From: Halobacillus yeomjeoni
GTDB lineage: Bacteria; Bacillota; Bacilli; Bacillales; Halobacillaceae
Direction: 5' to 3'
NCBI RefSeq assembly: GCF_020171525.1
Contig: NZ_JAIVAI010000001.1
Span: 186,001-250,000 of the forward strand
DNA length: 64,000 nucleotides
The notes beneath the pieces are model-generated. The model was not told where the DNA came from. It searched no databases and saw nothing but the letters and a program-made list of their open reading frames with translations. This document shows, one piece after another, positions 27,985 to 39,348 of the stretch; the stretch's first letter is position 1; every line of letters begins with the position of its first letter. Both the position numbers and the translations under genes were made by a program.

Positions 27985-28986
27985 ATGGATGAACGGATGA
28001 TTTCCGGCGATCTGCAAGAAACAGATCAAGAAATTGAACTGAGTTTGCGGCCGGAGACGTTAAACCAGTATATAGGTCAAGATCTGACGAAAAACAATCT
28101 CCGTATCTTTATAGAGGCTGCAAAGATGAGAGATGAACCGCTGGACCATGCTCTCCTTTATGGCCCTCCAGGTTTAGGGAAAACGACGTTAGCTTCGATC
28201 ATAGCTAATGAGATGGGCGTTCAATTTCGTACGACCGCTGGGCCTGCCATAGAGAGGGCAGGTGATTTGGCAGCTATTTTATCGTCGCTTGAGCCTGGGG
28301 ATGTTTTATTCATTGATGAAATCCATCGGCTCCCTCGCTCAGTGGAGGAAGTTCTTTACCCTGCGATGGAAGACTTCTGCCTCGATATTGTGGTAGGTAA
28401 TGGTCCAAGTGCCCGTTCAGTCCGTCTGGATCTTCCACCCTTTACCCTGGTTGGAGCAACGACCAGAGCTGGATTGCTTTCAGCGCCATTACGGGATCGA
28501 TTCGGTGTCCATTGCCGTTTGGATTATTACGATACGAACGCGCTCCGCTCCATCGTTGAGCGGACAGCTGAAATTTTTGGAGTGGATATTGATAAAGATG
28601 CTGCTGTAGAAGTGGCCCGCCGCTCAAGAGGAACCCCGAGAATTGCTAATCGTCTGCTGAAAAGAGTAAGAGATATTGCGCAGGTGAAGGGGGAAGATGT
28701 GGTCTCTAAAGAAACGACTCAGCATGCTCTTGAAATGCTTCAGGTGGATGCAGAGGGTCTCGATTTCATCGATCACAAGCTTCTGAAAGGAATCATGGAC
28801 GGATTCCAGGGCGGTCCTGTGGGTCTGGATACCATTTCAGCGACAATCGGTGAAGAGTCGCAGACCATTGAGGATGTTTATGAGCCATTTCTATTACAAA
28901 TCGGTTTCATTCAACGCACTCCACGAGGCAGGGTGGTCACTCCGAAAGCATATACGCATTTTAACAGGGAGGTGCCAGGCTCTTGA
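27985..28986 (+). CDS. ruvB: Holliday junction branch migration ATPase RuvB
   Basis: RuvB is the hexameric AAA+ motor of branch migration. The 333 residues include Walker A GPPGLGKT at 60-67, Walker B with D111 in FIDEIHRL, sensor [18 protein letters not shown] and the C-terminal winged-helix domain ([11 protein letters not shown]). It starts behind AAGGAGGAG. Its stop overlaps the TTG start of the following membrane protein. Confidence 0.98.
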   Translation: MDERMISGDLQETDQEIELSLRPETLNQYIGQDLTKNNLRIFIEAAKMRDEPLDHALLYGPPGLGKTTLASIIANEMGVQFRTTAGPAIERAGDLAAILSSLEPGDVLFIDEIHRLPRSVEEVLYPAMEDFCLDIVVGNGPSARSVRLDLPPFTLVGATTRAGLLSAPLRDRFGVHCRLDYYDTNALRSIVERTAEIFGVDIDKDAAVEVARRSRGTPRIANRLLKRVRDIAQVKGEDVVSKETTQHALEMLQVDAEGLDFIDHKLLKGIMDGFQGGPVGLDTISATIGEESQTIEDVYEPFLLQIGFIQRTPRGRVVTPKAYTHFNREVPGS

Positions 28987-29183
28987 CGGGGTTCGGCAAA
29001 ATCTTTATTGTAATAGGGATTGTGTTTATCGTAATCGGACTATTGTGGAGTCTGTTTGGGAAGCTTCCAGGGGACTTGAGCTTTAAGAAAGGCAATGTCA
29101 CCTTTTATTTTCCTGTAATGACTTCCATAGTCGTCAGCATTGTCTTATCATTGATTTTTTATTTTATCGGAAAAATACGCTAA
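28983..29183 (+). CDS. DUF2905 small membrane protein
   Basis: The 66-residue product has two hydrophobic helices (about 5-24 and 45-63) flanking a conserved [19 protein letters not shown] segment, which defines DUF2905. The function is unknown. It begins with TTG overlapping the ruvB stop by 4 bases behind CAGGGAGGTG, so translation is coupled. The association with ruvB or queA recurs in Bacillota, which suggests an operon passenger with a membrane role, not a part of recombination. Confidence 0.85.
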   Translation: MTGFGKIFIVIGIVFIVIGLLWSLFGKLPGDLSFKKGNVTFYFPVMTSIVVSIVLSLIFYFIGKIR

Positions 29184-29203
29184 GGAAGAATAGGGGATTT
29201 TTC

Positions 29204-31403
<2,200 letters not shown>

Positions 31404-31418
31404 AAAGGGGGAAGTTAA

Positions 31419-31682
31419 ATGGATACATTAGTCGGATTATTACCGATTATACTAATGTTTGTCATTTTCTATTTCCTATTAATCCGTCCTCAACAAAAGA
31501 AACAGAAAAAAGTGCAACAAATGCAGGCGGAGCTGCAAAAAGGTGATAGAATCGTAACAATCGGAGGATTACACGGTACCATTCATGCCGTTGACGAAAA
31601 TACACTTGTGCTTTCTGTCCAAGACGGAACACAAATGAAATTCGACCGTTCTTCCGTCCGTGAAAAGCTGAATCAAGACTAA
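31419..31682 (+). CDS. yajC: Preprotein translocase subunit YajC
   Basis: YajC is a small single-pass membrane protein that associates with the SecDF complex. The 87 residues have one transmembrane helix (about 5-24) followed by LLIRPQQKKQKKVQQMQ and a beta-rich domain starting GDRIVTIGGLHG. The partner SecDF is encoded at 36956. A terminator shared with the convergent yrzE follows. Confidence 0.96.
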   Translation: MDTLVGLLPIILMFVIFYFLLIRPQQKKQKKVQQMQAELQKGDRIVTIGGLHGTIHAVDENTLVLSVQDGTQMKFDRSSVREKLNQD

Positions 31683-31752
31683 TTAGTCAAAGACAGACAT
31701 AGGACACCAAAAAAAGAGTCCATAATGTATGTAATTGATAAATGAGTCAAAG

Positions 31753-31789
31753 AAAAATCCCGATGCACACATGTGTGTCGGGATTTTTT
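31753..31789. terminator. Bidirectional terminator between yajC and yrzE
   Basis: AAAAATCCCGA and TCGGGATTTTT form the main stem, extended by a CACACA/TGTGTG pairing. The A-run and T-run on the two sides allow it to work for both converging genes. Confidence 0.9.
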
Positions 31790-31791
31790 CA

Positions 31792-32175
31792 TTATCTTTT
31801 CGCCGACCTTTTGGGCAGGTTGACTCCGATCATGCCTCCTAACCATGCTGCGAGGATCAGCCCTCCAAAATAACTGAGTTGAGGCAGTGAGACCCATTTG
31901 TTTTCGAAAATAAGTTGAAATAATACCATGGAACTGACAAATATAAGTCCGGTCCCAGCTCCGGCCAGCCATCCCTTTTGTTCACCTTTGTATGCTGCAA
32001 TCATCCCACCGAAAGCAAGGATGCTGATACCTGCGATCAGTGCCATTTGGTTGAGTGTCTCATAATCCATAGTAGTAAATCGGAGAAGTAAGGCAAGGAG
32101 AGCTGCAAAAACGATCATCAATACAAGAATTGAACCTACTCCATATCCAAGCACACCTTGGACCATCTTTTTCAT
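31792..32175 (-). CDS. TIGR04086 family membrane protein (YrzE-like)
   Basis: This is an integral membrane protein of 127 residues with four hydrophobic helices and a short basic end. The family is confined to spore-forming and related Bacillota and has no assigned function. The minus-strand ATG at 32175 follows AAGGGGGCG. The neighbourhood (yajC, yrzE, DUF421 protein, spoVB) is that of B. subtilis yrzE. It is convergent with yajC and ends in the shared terminator. Confidence 0.85.
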   Translation of the reverse strand: MKKMVQGVLGYGVGSILVLMIVFAALLALLLRFTTMDYETLNQMALIAGISILAFGGMIAAYKGEQKGWLAGAGTGLIFVSSMVLFQLIFENKWVSLPQLSYFGGLILAAWLGGMIGVNLPKRSAKR

Positions 32176-32298
32176 AGAAACGCCCCCTTGATTAGCTTGT
32201 CATTCTTACTATATGCAAGCAGATTGTAAAGATAGAAGTAGATATTTTCTGTTGGACATGAATAGATATTAATAAAGTCCGTTAAAAGGGGAAGGTCT

Positions 32299-33585
32299 AT
32301 GACTACTGTTCTTGCCTTACTTATATTTGTTGCCAGCTATGTCTTAATCATGACTGAAAAGTGGAACCGGGCGCTTGTCGCGCTGGCAGGCGGAGTCCTC
32401 TTACTTATGACCAAAGTATATAAATGGGAGGAAGCATTCGGGTTTATTGACTGGGAGACGGTTGCTCTCTTATTTTCAATGATGGTACTGGTATCCATTA
32501 CGAAAAAAACCGGAATCTTTACCTTCATGGCAATTAGACTTGCCCAGCTGGTCAAAGGGCGGCCGGTGCCATTGTTGGCAGTGACAGCGGTTTTCACTGC
32601 TGTTGGATCAGCTTTTTTAGATAATGTAACTACAGTTCTATTGTTTGTTCCTGTTCTTCTTTCCTTGATTGAACGTCTGCAGCTCCCTGCTTTTCCCTAC
32701 CTATTGACAACCATCTTCAGTTCCAATATCGGAGGAACTGCAACGCTGATAGGAGATCCTCCAAATATCATGATCGGACAAGCAGTGGAGCACTTCAGTT
32801 TTCTATCGTTCATGTATCATCTTGGTCCCGTAGTCGTAATCATATTTTTATTGACCTTAACATTCATCATCATGAGGTTCGGAAGTAAATTGAACTATAA
32901 CCCCGAACTAGCACGCGAATTGATGAATATGGATGCAATGGAACACTTGAAAGTCTCCCGGCTATTGTTCCAGTCATTATCCGTTTTAGTTCTTACTATT
33001 ATCGGTTTCATGATGCATCCGTTCATCCATATGGATATTACCACTATTGCTGTCAGTGGTGCTTTATTGTTGTTATTCTTAACAGATCGTGAATTGGATG
33101 TGGAGCATGTATTCCAAGAGGTGGAATGGGTGACATTGTTTTTCTTCATGGGGTTGTTCATGCTCGTCGGTGGTTTGGAAACGGTTGGTGTCATTGATGA
33201 ACTTGCAAGAGGAATGGTGTGGATTTCAGGAGGCGATTTGCCGATCACTTCCATGGTCATGCTGTGGAGTTCAGGTTTGTTATCAGGGGTAGTCGATAAT
33301 ATTCCTTTCGTAGCCGCTATGATTCCGGTGGTTCAAGAGTTACAAGGATATGGCATGATGAATGTTGATCCAGTTTGGTGGTCCTTGGCTTTAGGTGCTT
33401 GCCTCGGTGGCAATGGTACACTGGTCGGGGCATCAGCCAATGTTGTTGTTGCTGGACTGGCCGCCAGCCATAATCAACCTATCTCTTTCATCAAATTCAC
33501 GCTGTATGGATTCCCTGTCTTGATTTTATCCCTAGTCGTATCCTCCATTTACGTTTTGTTACGTTATCTACTACCATTTTTATAA
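32299..33585 (+). CDS. ArsB/NhaD-type (ion transporter superfamily) permease
   Basis: The 428 residues form about 11-12 transmembrane helices in two related halves. Signature segments are FLDNVTTVLLFVPV, then IGGTATLIGDPPNIMI in the first half and GNGTLVGASANVVVAGLA in the second, matching the ion-transporter superfamily that contains ArsB, NhaD and the OCA2 P protein. The substrate could be arsenite, sodium or an organic anion. With no ars genes nearby, a Na+/H+ antiport or anion role suited to a halophile is possible but not shown. The ATG follows AAAAGGGGAAGG. Confidence 0.85.
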   Translation: MTTVLALLIFVASYVLIMTEKWNRALVALAGGVLLLMTKVYKWEEAFGFIDWETVALLFSMMVLVSITKKTGIFTFMAIRLAQLVKGRPVPLLAVTAVFTAVGSAFLDNVTTVLLFVPVLLSLIERLQLPAFPYLLTTIFSSNIGGTATLIGDPPNIMIGQAVEHFSFLSFMYHLGPVVVIIFLLTLTFIIMRFGSKLNYNPELARELMNMDAMEHLKVSRLLFQSLSVLVLTIIGFMMHPFIHMDITTIAVSGALLLLFLTDRELDVEHVFQEVEWVTLFFFMGLFMLVGGLETVGVIDELARGMVWISGGDLPITSMVMLWSSGLLSGVVDNIPFVAAMIPVVQELQGYGMMNVDPVWWSLALGACLGGNGTLVGASANVVVAGLAASHNQPISFIKFTLYGFPVLILSLVVSSIYVLLRYLLPFL

Positions 33586-33605
33586 CGTGTGTGGATTTAA
33601 AGTTT

Positions 33606-33618
33606 GGGAGGGGGAGGG
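33606..33618 (+). other. G-rich tract
   Basis: GGG, GGGGG and GGG are separated by single A residues just after the transporter gene. A second tract (seven G, A, five G) lies at 33790-33802 and forms part of a hairpin with CTGTTCC at about 33813-33819. No gene is visible in 33711-33849 apart from this. Confidence 0.6.
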
Positions 33619-33658
33619 CTAACCTTTCCTCTATTGAAGGATTTATGTCGGTAAATAC

Positions 33659-33710
33659 AAAGGGAAGGAGAATCCATACATTCTCCTTCCCTTTAAATTT
33701 GGCACTTTTT
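33659..33710 (+). terminator. Terminator downstream of the permease gene
   Basis: A perfect 15-base-pair stem (33659-33673 with 33680-33694; 6-base loop) is followed by AAATTT and, further on, six T. Confidence 0.8.
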
Positions 33711-33849
33711 TGTCTGGGGTTGCTATTCTTATCGATTTCTTACAAGAGTTCTCCCGGCTTGCCGTTTCGGTGATTCTATTTCAGAAGATGGGGGGGAGGG
33801 GGAGCAGTACGCTGTTCCTTCCCGTTCGTATTTGGTGTAACGACTTCAC

Positions 33850-33879
33850 TTGATACTGCCTTTTCGACCCTCCTATATT
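33850..33879 (+). promoter_or_regulatory. Putative sigma-A promoter in the gap before the DUF421 gene
   Basis: TTGATA (33850-33855) and TATATT (33874-33879) are spaced by 18 bases. It precedes the small broken frame at 33933 and could also drive the DUF421 gene. Confidence 0.5.
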
Positions 33880-33932
33880 CCAAAGGCTGCTTCACACGAA
33901 TTCTGCGAATGAAAGAGCTGAAGGAAGATCAC

Positions 33933-34118
33933 ATGAAAAATGACAATAAATCTTTAACAGATCTTAATTTTCTTAAAGATAAATCAGCTAAATACAGCGG
34001 CTTCAAAATACTTACTTAGTGACCCGTGCAAAATAATGGCAGTATTGAACATGCAGGTACTCATAAAAATGCGAAATTAGGTGATGTTAAAAAAAGCCAG
34101 ACCCTAGAAGGAAGGTAG
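33933..34118 (+). pseudogene. Possible broken small gene (61 codons with internal TAG-TGA)
   Basis: An ATG behind GGAAGATC opens a 28-residue Lys-rich frame that meets TAG and TGA at 34017-34022. The same frame then stays open for 31 more codons, rich in Lys, Asn and Gly, to a TAG at 34116-34118. Either a 28-residue peptide is made, or this is the remnant of a protein of about 60 residues. I recognise no family. The frame lies under a promoter-like element and just before the DUF421 gene. Confidence 0.3.
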
Positions 34119-34127
34119 TGGTGGATT

Positions 34128-34772
34128 GTGCTTTTGTTTTCGCTTATCTTTCGAACGGCCATCACCTATTTCTCGATCTTACTTGTTTTCAGGTTAATGG
34201 GGAAAAGAGAGATTGGTGAGTTAAGTGTCATGGACCTCGTCGTTTTTATCATGCTTGCAGAAATCGCCGTATTTTTAATAGAGAAACCAGAAGATCCATT
34301 GTGGTTTGCTATCGTACCGATGTCCGTACTTCTTACAATTCAACTCGTCAGTGCCTGGATTTCATTGAAAAGCCAAAAGTTTCGAAATTGGTTTGATGGA
34401 AAGCCATCTCTTATTATCCGGCATGGAAAAATTGATGAGAGGGAAATGAAACGCCAGCGTTACAATTTCAATGATTTGCTAATGCAATTGAGAGAGCATG
34501 GAATCCAACAAGTAAATCAAGTCGACTATGCTATCCTCGAACCGACTGGGAAGCTATCTATTTTTGAAAAGAAAGAAGGCGAAGAATCAGATTATGCTGT
34601 TGTATTGATCGCAGATGGAGAAATTCAGTATAGTGGTCTTCAAACGATTCAAAAAAATAAAAATTGGCTTCTCAATGAAGTAAAAAAACAAGGGTACTCT
34701 TCTATAGATCAAGTTTCTTTATGTACCATTTCTCCCTCTGGACAACTTTTCATGGATGAGAGGACAGAGTGA
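34128..34772 (+). CDS. DUF421 family membrane protein (YrbG-like)
   Basis: The 214 residues have two or three N-terminal transmembrane helices (up to about 80), with the conserved RLMGKREIGELSVMDLV in the first loop, and a cytoplasmic domain (about 85-214) containing KPSLIIRHGKIDEREM and LREHGIQQVNQVDYAILEP. These define the YetF/DUF421 family, several members of which are spore-associated in bacilli; the function is unknown. The start is a GTG behind GAAGGTAGTGG. The B. subtilis counterpart yrbG also neighbours spoVB. Confidence 0.87.
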   Translation: MLLFSLIFRTAITYFSILLVFRLMGKREIGELSVMDLVVFIMLAEIAVFLIEKPEDPLWFAIVPMSVLLTIQLVSAWISLKSQKFRNWFDGKPSLIIRHGKIDEREMKRQRYNFNDLLMQLREHGIQQVNQVDYAILEPTGKLSIFEKKEGEESDYAVVLIADGEIQYSGLQTIQKNKNWLLNEVKKQGYSSIDQVSLCTISPSGQLFMDERTE

Positions 34773-34776
34773 AAAA

Positions 34777-34803
34777 ACCGCCTGTGGAGGCGGTCATTTT
34801 TTT
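34777..34803. terminator. Bidirectional terminator between the DUF421 gene and spoVB
   Basis: ACCGCCT (34777-34783) and AGGCGGT (34788-34794) pair around GTGG, with six A before and seven T after. The spoVB stop codon lies at the stem edge. Confidence 0.92.
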
Positions 34804-36350
34804 GGTAGGATTTTATGCCAAGGGATCATTTTCCACTCATCTTTGTTCAACAACTTAAATGCGAACAACAGTCCGAAGTATAAGACTGTCAGAGTACTTC
34901 CCATGACGAGCAATTGGGATAGGGGTTTACCGGGATCCAGCCAATGGTGTTTCCAAGCAAAGCCCACCACCCCTGTAATCGATACGATCATGGTGAAACG
35001 GAAGAACAAGCTGAACGGAAACACGATAACTTTCTGTTTGATCAACACTCCTAAATGGAGAAAAGTCACTACAACGATTCCTACTACCATTGCTATGGCA
35101 ACACCGTGAATGCCGAATTCAGGTTGTGAACTTAAACTGAACAGAACTATGAATTTAATGATAGCTCCTATCAATGTGTTCCACATGGCGGGTTTTGCAA
35201 GATCCAAAGCCTGCAGACTTGCCTGAAGTGGAGTTTGGATGTAATGCAGCAGGAAAAAAGGAGCCATGAATTGGAACATGAACGCTGCATCATCCGTGTT
35301 ATAGATTGTTTTTAATATCAATGCAGGGAAAATCATAAAAACGATGGTGATGACTCCCCCTGATGCCAGTGATAAGCGGATCGACTGCATGATCCGATAA
35401 TGGATGATGTCATTTTTCCCTTTTGCTCCTGCTTCACTGATCGATGGTACAAGTGCTATGGATAAGGCGTGGGTCAAAAATGTCGGTAAAAACAATAGTG
35501 GAAGGATATAGCCGGTCAGCTCTCCATATAGTTTGGTGGATTCTGCAACTGCTATGCCGGCAATCGCTAAACTCTGGGCCACAAGGATCGGTTCAAAAAA
35601 ATACGTAAGTGAACCGATAAACCGACTTCCTGTCGTCGGCAGGGCAATCGTCATCAATTCATTCAATGTCGTTTTAGCTTTATTCCAGTGCTGACTCCAT
35701 GATTTTCGTATGTTGAATCGTTTATGGGTGTTGAATTGTTTGACCATATAGATCAGAGATACAAATTCACCAAGCACTACAGCAGCCATCGCACCTGCTG
35801 CTGCATATTGGACTCCATAAGGGAACAGCAGCTTGGTCAGAACGATGACACCACCGATGCGGACAACCTGTTCAATGACTTGGGAGATGGCCTGTGGCTT
35901 CATATTCTGTCGTCCTTGAAAGTATCCTCTTACAACCGCTGAAACAGCCGTGATAGGAATGATGGGTGTGACAGCCATCAAAGGATAAATGGCTCTTGAG
36001 TCAGTAAGAAAATAATGAGCGACCACTGGTGAGAGGACAAATAACCCTATCGTAAATAAGATACTTAATGAGCCCGTGACTGCAAGCGACACGATAAGAA
36101 TTCGTTTGATTTTCTTTTCATCACCGACGGCTTCAGCTTCGGAAACGCGTTTTGAAATCGCTACTGGAAGTCCGAACTGAGTAATGGTGATAGCAAGAAT
36201 CAAGGTAGGTAAAGCCATCATGTAGAGTCCAACACCTTCGGCTCCCATGACGCGGGCTACAACAATACGGTTTATAAATCCCAGCAGCCGGGTGATGAGA
36301 CCCGCTAATACAAGGATGAGTGCTCCATGGAGAAAGGTTTGTTTAGACAT
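34794..36350 (-). CDS. spoVB: Stage V sporulation protein B (lipid II flippase family)
   Basis: SpoVB is a MATE/MurJ-like polytopic transporter needed for spore cortex synthesis, probably by flipping lipid-linked precursors. The minus-strand ATG at 36350 follows AGAAGGCGG and gives 518 residues, the same length as the B. subtilis protein, with 14 hydrophobic helices and the conserved opening FLHGALILVLAGLITRLLG. A TTG at 36371 would extend it by seven residues but overlaps the ribosome site. It is transcribed away from comN. Confidence 0.93.
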   Translation of the reverse strand: MSKQTFLHGALILVLAGLITRLLGFINRIVVARVMGAEGVGLYMMALPTLILAITITQFGLPVAISKRVSEAEAVGDEKKIKRILIVSLAVTGSLSILFTIGLFVLSPVVAHYFLTDSRAIYPLMAVTPIIPITAVSAVVRGYFQGRQNMKPQAISQVIEQVVRIGGVIVLTKLLFPYGVQYAAAGAMAAVVLGEFVSLIYMVKQFNTHKRFNIRKSWSQHWNKAKTTLNELMTIALPTTGSRFIGSLTYFFEPILVAQSLAIAGIAVAESTKLYGELTGYILPLLFLPTFLTHALSIALVPSISEAGAKGKNDIIHYRIMQSIRLSLASGGVITIVFMIFPALILKTIYNTDDAAFMFQFMAPFFLLHYIQTPLQASLQALDLAKPAMWNTLIGAIIKFIVLFSLSSQPEFGIHGVAIAMVVGIVVVTFLHLGVLIKQKVIVFPFSLFFRFTMIVSITGVVGFAWKHHWLDPGKPLSQLLVMGSTLTVLYFGLLFAFKLLNKDEWKMIPWHKILPKK

Positions 36351-36375
36351 ATTGAGGATCCGCCTTCTCAAAGAA

Positions 36376-36403
36376 TTGAAATTCAGCTACAATGAAGTAT
36401 ATG
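36376..36403 (+). promoter_or_regulatory. Possible promoter of comN
   Basis: TTGAAA (36376-36381) and TATATG (36398-36403) are spaced by 16 bases in the divergent spoVB-comN gap. Confidence 0.35.
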
Positions 36404-36473
36404 CGCATTGATGGACAAGGCATGACAAGGGATTGTACCCGATTCAAAAATTAGTGATATGAGGTGTGCGGCA

Positions 36474-36770
36474 ATGGAGGTAGTAAAGACGGTCAGCCAA
36501 TGGAAAGACGAAGTAGCCCCGGTCCTTGAGAGTAAGTTGGATGAACTCCATTTACTGGGGTATAATCGTGCGACGAAAAATGAAGTGTGGGAATGTCTGG
36601 TCCAAAAAGTCTGGAAGGGTAATCCAGAGAAACGAATTCATGAAGTGGTCCAGGATATTTTCCACTTGAACATCCATACATATGTCAGTTATTTGACGAT
36701 GTCAGCCTTTCAAAATGAGGATTTGATGGCATCTTTGGAAGCATTGAATGTTGCACCAGATCAATCTTAA
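36474..36770 (+). CDS. comN: Post-transcriptional regulator ComN
   Basis: In B. subtilis ComN (YrzD) acts on comE operon mRNA and interacts with DivIVA at the septum and poles. The 98-residue product matches in length and in the helical segment KLDELHLLGYNRATKNEVWECLV and the C-terminal LNIHTYVSYLTMSAFQ. The ATG follows GAGGTG. Residues before it in the same frame (back to 36459) include the ribosome site. It lies between spoVB and secDF, as in B. subtilis. Confidence 0.86.
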   Translation: MEVVKTVSQWKDEVAPVLESKLDELHLLGYNRATKNEVWECLVQKVWKGNPEKRIHEVVQDIFHLNIHTYVSYLTMSAFQNEDLMASLEALNVAPDQS

Positions 36771-36775
36771 CCATG

Positions 36776-36805
36776 TTGACTTCTTTTGACAGAAACTTCT
36801 ATAAT
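36776..36805 (+). promoter_or_regulatory. Sigma-A promoter of secDF
   Basis: TTGACT (36776-36781) and a perfect TATAAT (36800-36805) are spaced by 18 bases, directly after comN. The implied leader before secDF is about 145 bases long. Confidence 0.75.
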
Positions 36806-36955
36806 CAATCAAGAGTCGTCATTAGAACGTAAGGTAGTAAAATGAGTGGCATAGAACACAGCGATGAACATCCTCTTTAGATGAAATGGACGTTGTACGG
36901 GACATATATGTACATAGGTTTATTGGGGTGTGTCGGTTTAAAGGAGGAAAACGGA

Positions 36956-39232
36956 ATGGTGAAACGTGGTCGAATCGTCGCCTTCTTCATTGTCCTGCTA
37001 TTACTGGCGGGGACGATAGGGACGACATTGACAGGGATTACGAAAGATATAAGGTTGGGTCTTGACCTCCAGGGTGGCTTTGAAATTTTATATGATGTCG
37101 AACCACTCGATGAAGGGCAGGAAGTCAATAGACAAGTGCTGGAGGCTACAGTGGAAGCGCTGAACCGACGTGTCAATACGCTTGGAATCAGTGAAACCAA
37201 TATAGCCATTGAAGACGGAAATCGAATCCGTGTTCAGCTCGCGGGTGTTGAGGATCAGAAGGAAGCCCGTGATTTATTGTCCACCACAGCTAAACTTTCT
37301 TTCCGTGGTGTGGATGATAAGGAATATATGAATGGACAGGACTTGAAGGAAGGTAGTGCACAGCAGAGCTTCAATCCGCAAAATAACAATCCGATCGTAA
37401 CATTGGAAGTGAAGAGCGCCTCAGAATTTTATGATGTTACGAAAGAAATTGCGAATAAACCGGATGATCCTACTACTCCTTATCTAGAGAACTCTTTAGT
37501 CATTTGGCTTGATTATACTGAAAAGACCTCGTTTGCAGAAGAATTTGGTAAAGAGGATCCGAAATATGTGTCGGCTCCTGCAGTCGATGAACCAATTCGA
37601 AGCAATACGGTTCAAATTACAGGTAATTTCACTGTAGAGTCTGCGAAACAGCTTGCAGCGATTTTGAATGCCGGTTCTCTGCCGGTTAACCTTGAAGAAA
37701 CGTATTCTACTTCTGTAGGCGCTCAGTTTGGTGAGCAGGCGATGAATAAAACGATCATCGCAGGAATCATAGGGATTGCTACCATCTTTTTATTCATGAT
37801 AGCGTATTACCGGTTCCCGGGTGTCATCGCTGCAATTACTCTTACAGCATACATTTATTTGATTTTACTTGTCTTTGAACTGATGAACGGTGTGCTTACA
37901 CTTCCTGGAATCGCAGCCCTCATCCTCGGTGTAGGTATGGCTGTCGATGCGAACATCATTACTTATGAACGTATCAAAGAAGAATTAAAAGCTGGTAAAT
38001 CAGTCATGTCTGCATTCAAAGCCGGTAACCGACGTTCACTGGCCACAATCATGGATGCGAACATAACGACTTTAATTGCTGCTACCGTTCTTTTCATCTT
38101 CGGTACGAGCTCGGTAAAAGGCTTTGCGACGATGTTGATTGTAAGTATTTTAGTCAGTTTCATCACCGCTGTTTATGGTACGCGTTTATTCATGGGATTA
38201 TGGGTGAAGAGCCGGTTCTTGAATAAGCGACCGAAATGGTTTGGTGTGAAGCCGGAGGATATCCATGATATTGAAGAGGGAGAAGAAGTTGAGCCGACGG
38301 TATTGGGGCGTAAATTCGATTTCGTAGGCCTCAGGAAGAGGTTCTTCACAATTTCCATCATACTCATCGGTGCCGGGATATTGGCCCTGGCTATTTTCAG
38401 ACTTAATTTAGGTATCGACTTTACAAGCGGCTCTCGTGTCTCCATATTGGCTAATGACAGTATCGAAGTCTCTCAAGTGGAAAAAACACTAAAAGAAGAA
38501 TTCGATGTAAACCCTAAAAAAGTCGTCATTTCCGGAGATGATAATGAAATTGCTGTCGCTCGTTTTGAAAAAGAATTGAGTAAAGACAAAATCGGGGAGA
38601 TCCAAACGTACTATGAAGAAAAATTCGGAAACACTCCGAATGTCAGTACTGTATCTCCTGTTGTCGGTCAGGAACTTGCAAAAAACGCTGCACTTGCAGT
38701 CTTGTATGCTTCTATCGGGATCATCATCTATGTAACGATCCGATTTGAATTTTACTTTGCTCTTACAGCGATCATCGCTTTGCTGCACGATGCTTTCTTC
38801 ATCATTGCCTTGTTCAGTATTACAAGGTTGGAGTTTGACATTACTATTATCGCAGCAATACTGACTATCGTCGGTTATTCTGTAAACGATACGATTGTTA
38901 CGTTCGACCGTATCAGGGAAAACCTCAAGATGAAGAAGAAAGTGAAATCATTTGGAGAACTTGCGAAGGTCGTCAATGACAGTTTAATGCAAACATTGGC
39001 TCGAAGTATCAATACGGTACTTACCGTCATTTTTGCAGCGGTTATGTTGTTGTTATTTGGAGCCTCTTCCATTACCAACTTCTCATTCGCGCTCGTTGTC
39101 GGTCTAATGGCAGGTACGTATTCTTCCTTGTTTATCGCATCTCAGCTTTGGTTGATTTGGAGAGGTAGAAACATTAAAGATAATCCTATTCAGTTTGTGA
39201 AGAAAAAGAATACAGGTGGACCACAGGTCTAA
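36956..39232 (+). CDS. secDF: Protein export membrane protein SecDF (fused)
   Basis: SecDF uses the proton gradient to complete protein export through SecYEG. The fused form with 12 transmembrane helices is usual in bacilli. The 758 residues contain LGLDLQGGFEILYDV at the SecD start and NLGIDFTSGSRVSI at the SecF start, plus the membrane motifs GVGMAVDANIITYERIKEE and TIVGYSVNDTIVTFDRIREN. The ATG at 36956 follows AAAGGAGG. An in-frame ATG at 36881 has no ribosome site. Confidence 0.96.
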   Translation: MVKRGRIVAFFIVLLLLAGTIGTTLTGITKDIRLGLDLQGGFEILYDVEPLDEGQEVNRQVLEATVEALNRRVNTLGISETNIAIEDGNRIRVQLAGVEDQKEARDLLSTTAKLSFRGVDDKEYMNGQDLKEGSAQQSFNPQNNNPIVTLEVKSASEFYDVTKEIANKPDDPTTPYLENSLVIWLDYTEKTSFAEEFGKEDPKYVSAPAVDEPIRSNTVQITGNFTVESAKQLAAILNAGSLPVNLEETYSTSVGAQFGEQAMNKTIIAGIIGIATIFLFMIAYYRFPGVIAAITLTAYIYLILLVFELMNGVLTLPGIAALILGVGMAVDANIITYERIKEELKAGKSVMSAFKAGNRRSLATIMDANITTLIAATVLFIFGTSSVKGFATMLIVSILVSFITAVYGTRLFMGLWVKSRFLNKRPKWFGVKPEDIHDIEEGEEVEPTVLGRKFDFVGLRKRFFTISIILIGAGILALAIFRLNLGIDFTSGSRVSILANDSIEVSQVEKTLKEEFDVNPKKVVISGDDNEIAVARFEKELSKDKIGEIQTYYEEKFGNTPNVSTVSPVVGQELAKNAALAVLYASIGIIIYVTIRFEFYFALTAIIALLHDAFFIIALFSITRLEFDITIIAAILTIVGYSVNDTIVTFDRIRENLKMKKKVKSFGELAKVVNDSLMQTLARSINTVLTVIFAAVMLLLFGASSITNFSFALVVGLMAGTYSSLFIASQLWLIWRGRNIKDNPIQFVKKKNTGGPQV

Positions 39233-39237
39233 AACAA

Positions 39238-39271
39238 AAAGCTGTCACTCGTTGGAGTGGCAGCTTTTTTT
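39238..39271 (+). terminator. Rho-independent terminator after secDF
   Basis: AAAGCTGTCACTC pairs with GAGTGGCAGCTTT (one G-T pair; GTTG loop), followed by T residues. Confidence 0.92.
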
Positions 39272-39315
39272 GGTTCAGCCTTAATTGAGGCGGGTATAGT
39301 AGTAATAAGGTATGG

Positions 39316-39321
39316 TAAAAT
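39316..39321 (+). promoter_or_regulatory. Possible extended -10 promoter of lapA-recJ
   Basis: TGGTAAAAT (39313-39321) is an extended -10-like element 28 bases before the lapA-like gene. No -35 is evident. Confidence 0.35.
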
Positions 39322-39348
39322 GGTTCAGTATGAAAGGGGGAATGATTC

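Noticed and set aside
36881-36955. Short upstream in-frame extension of secDF
   Set aside because: No ribosome site precedes the ATG, and the residues would lie before the normal SecD membrane helix.
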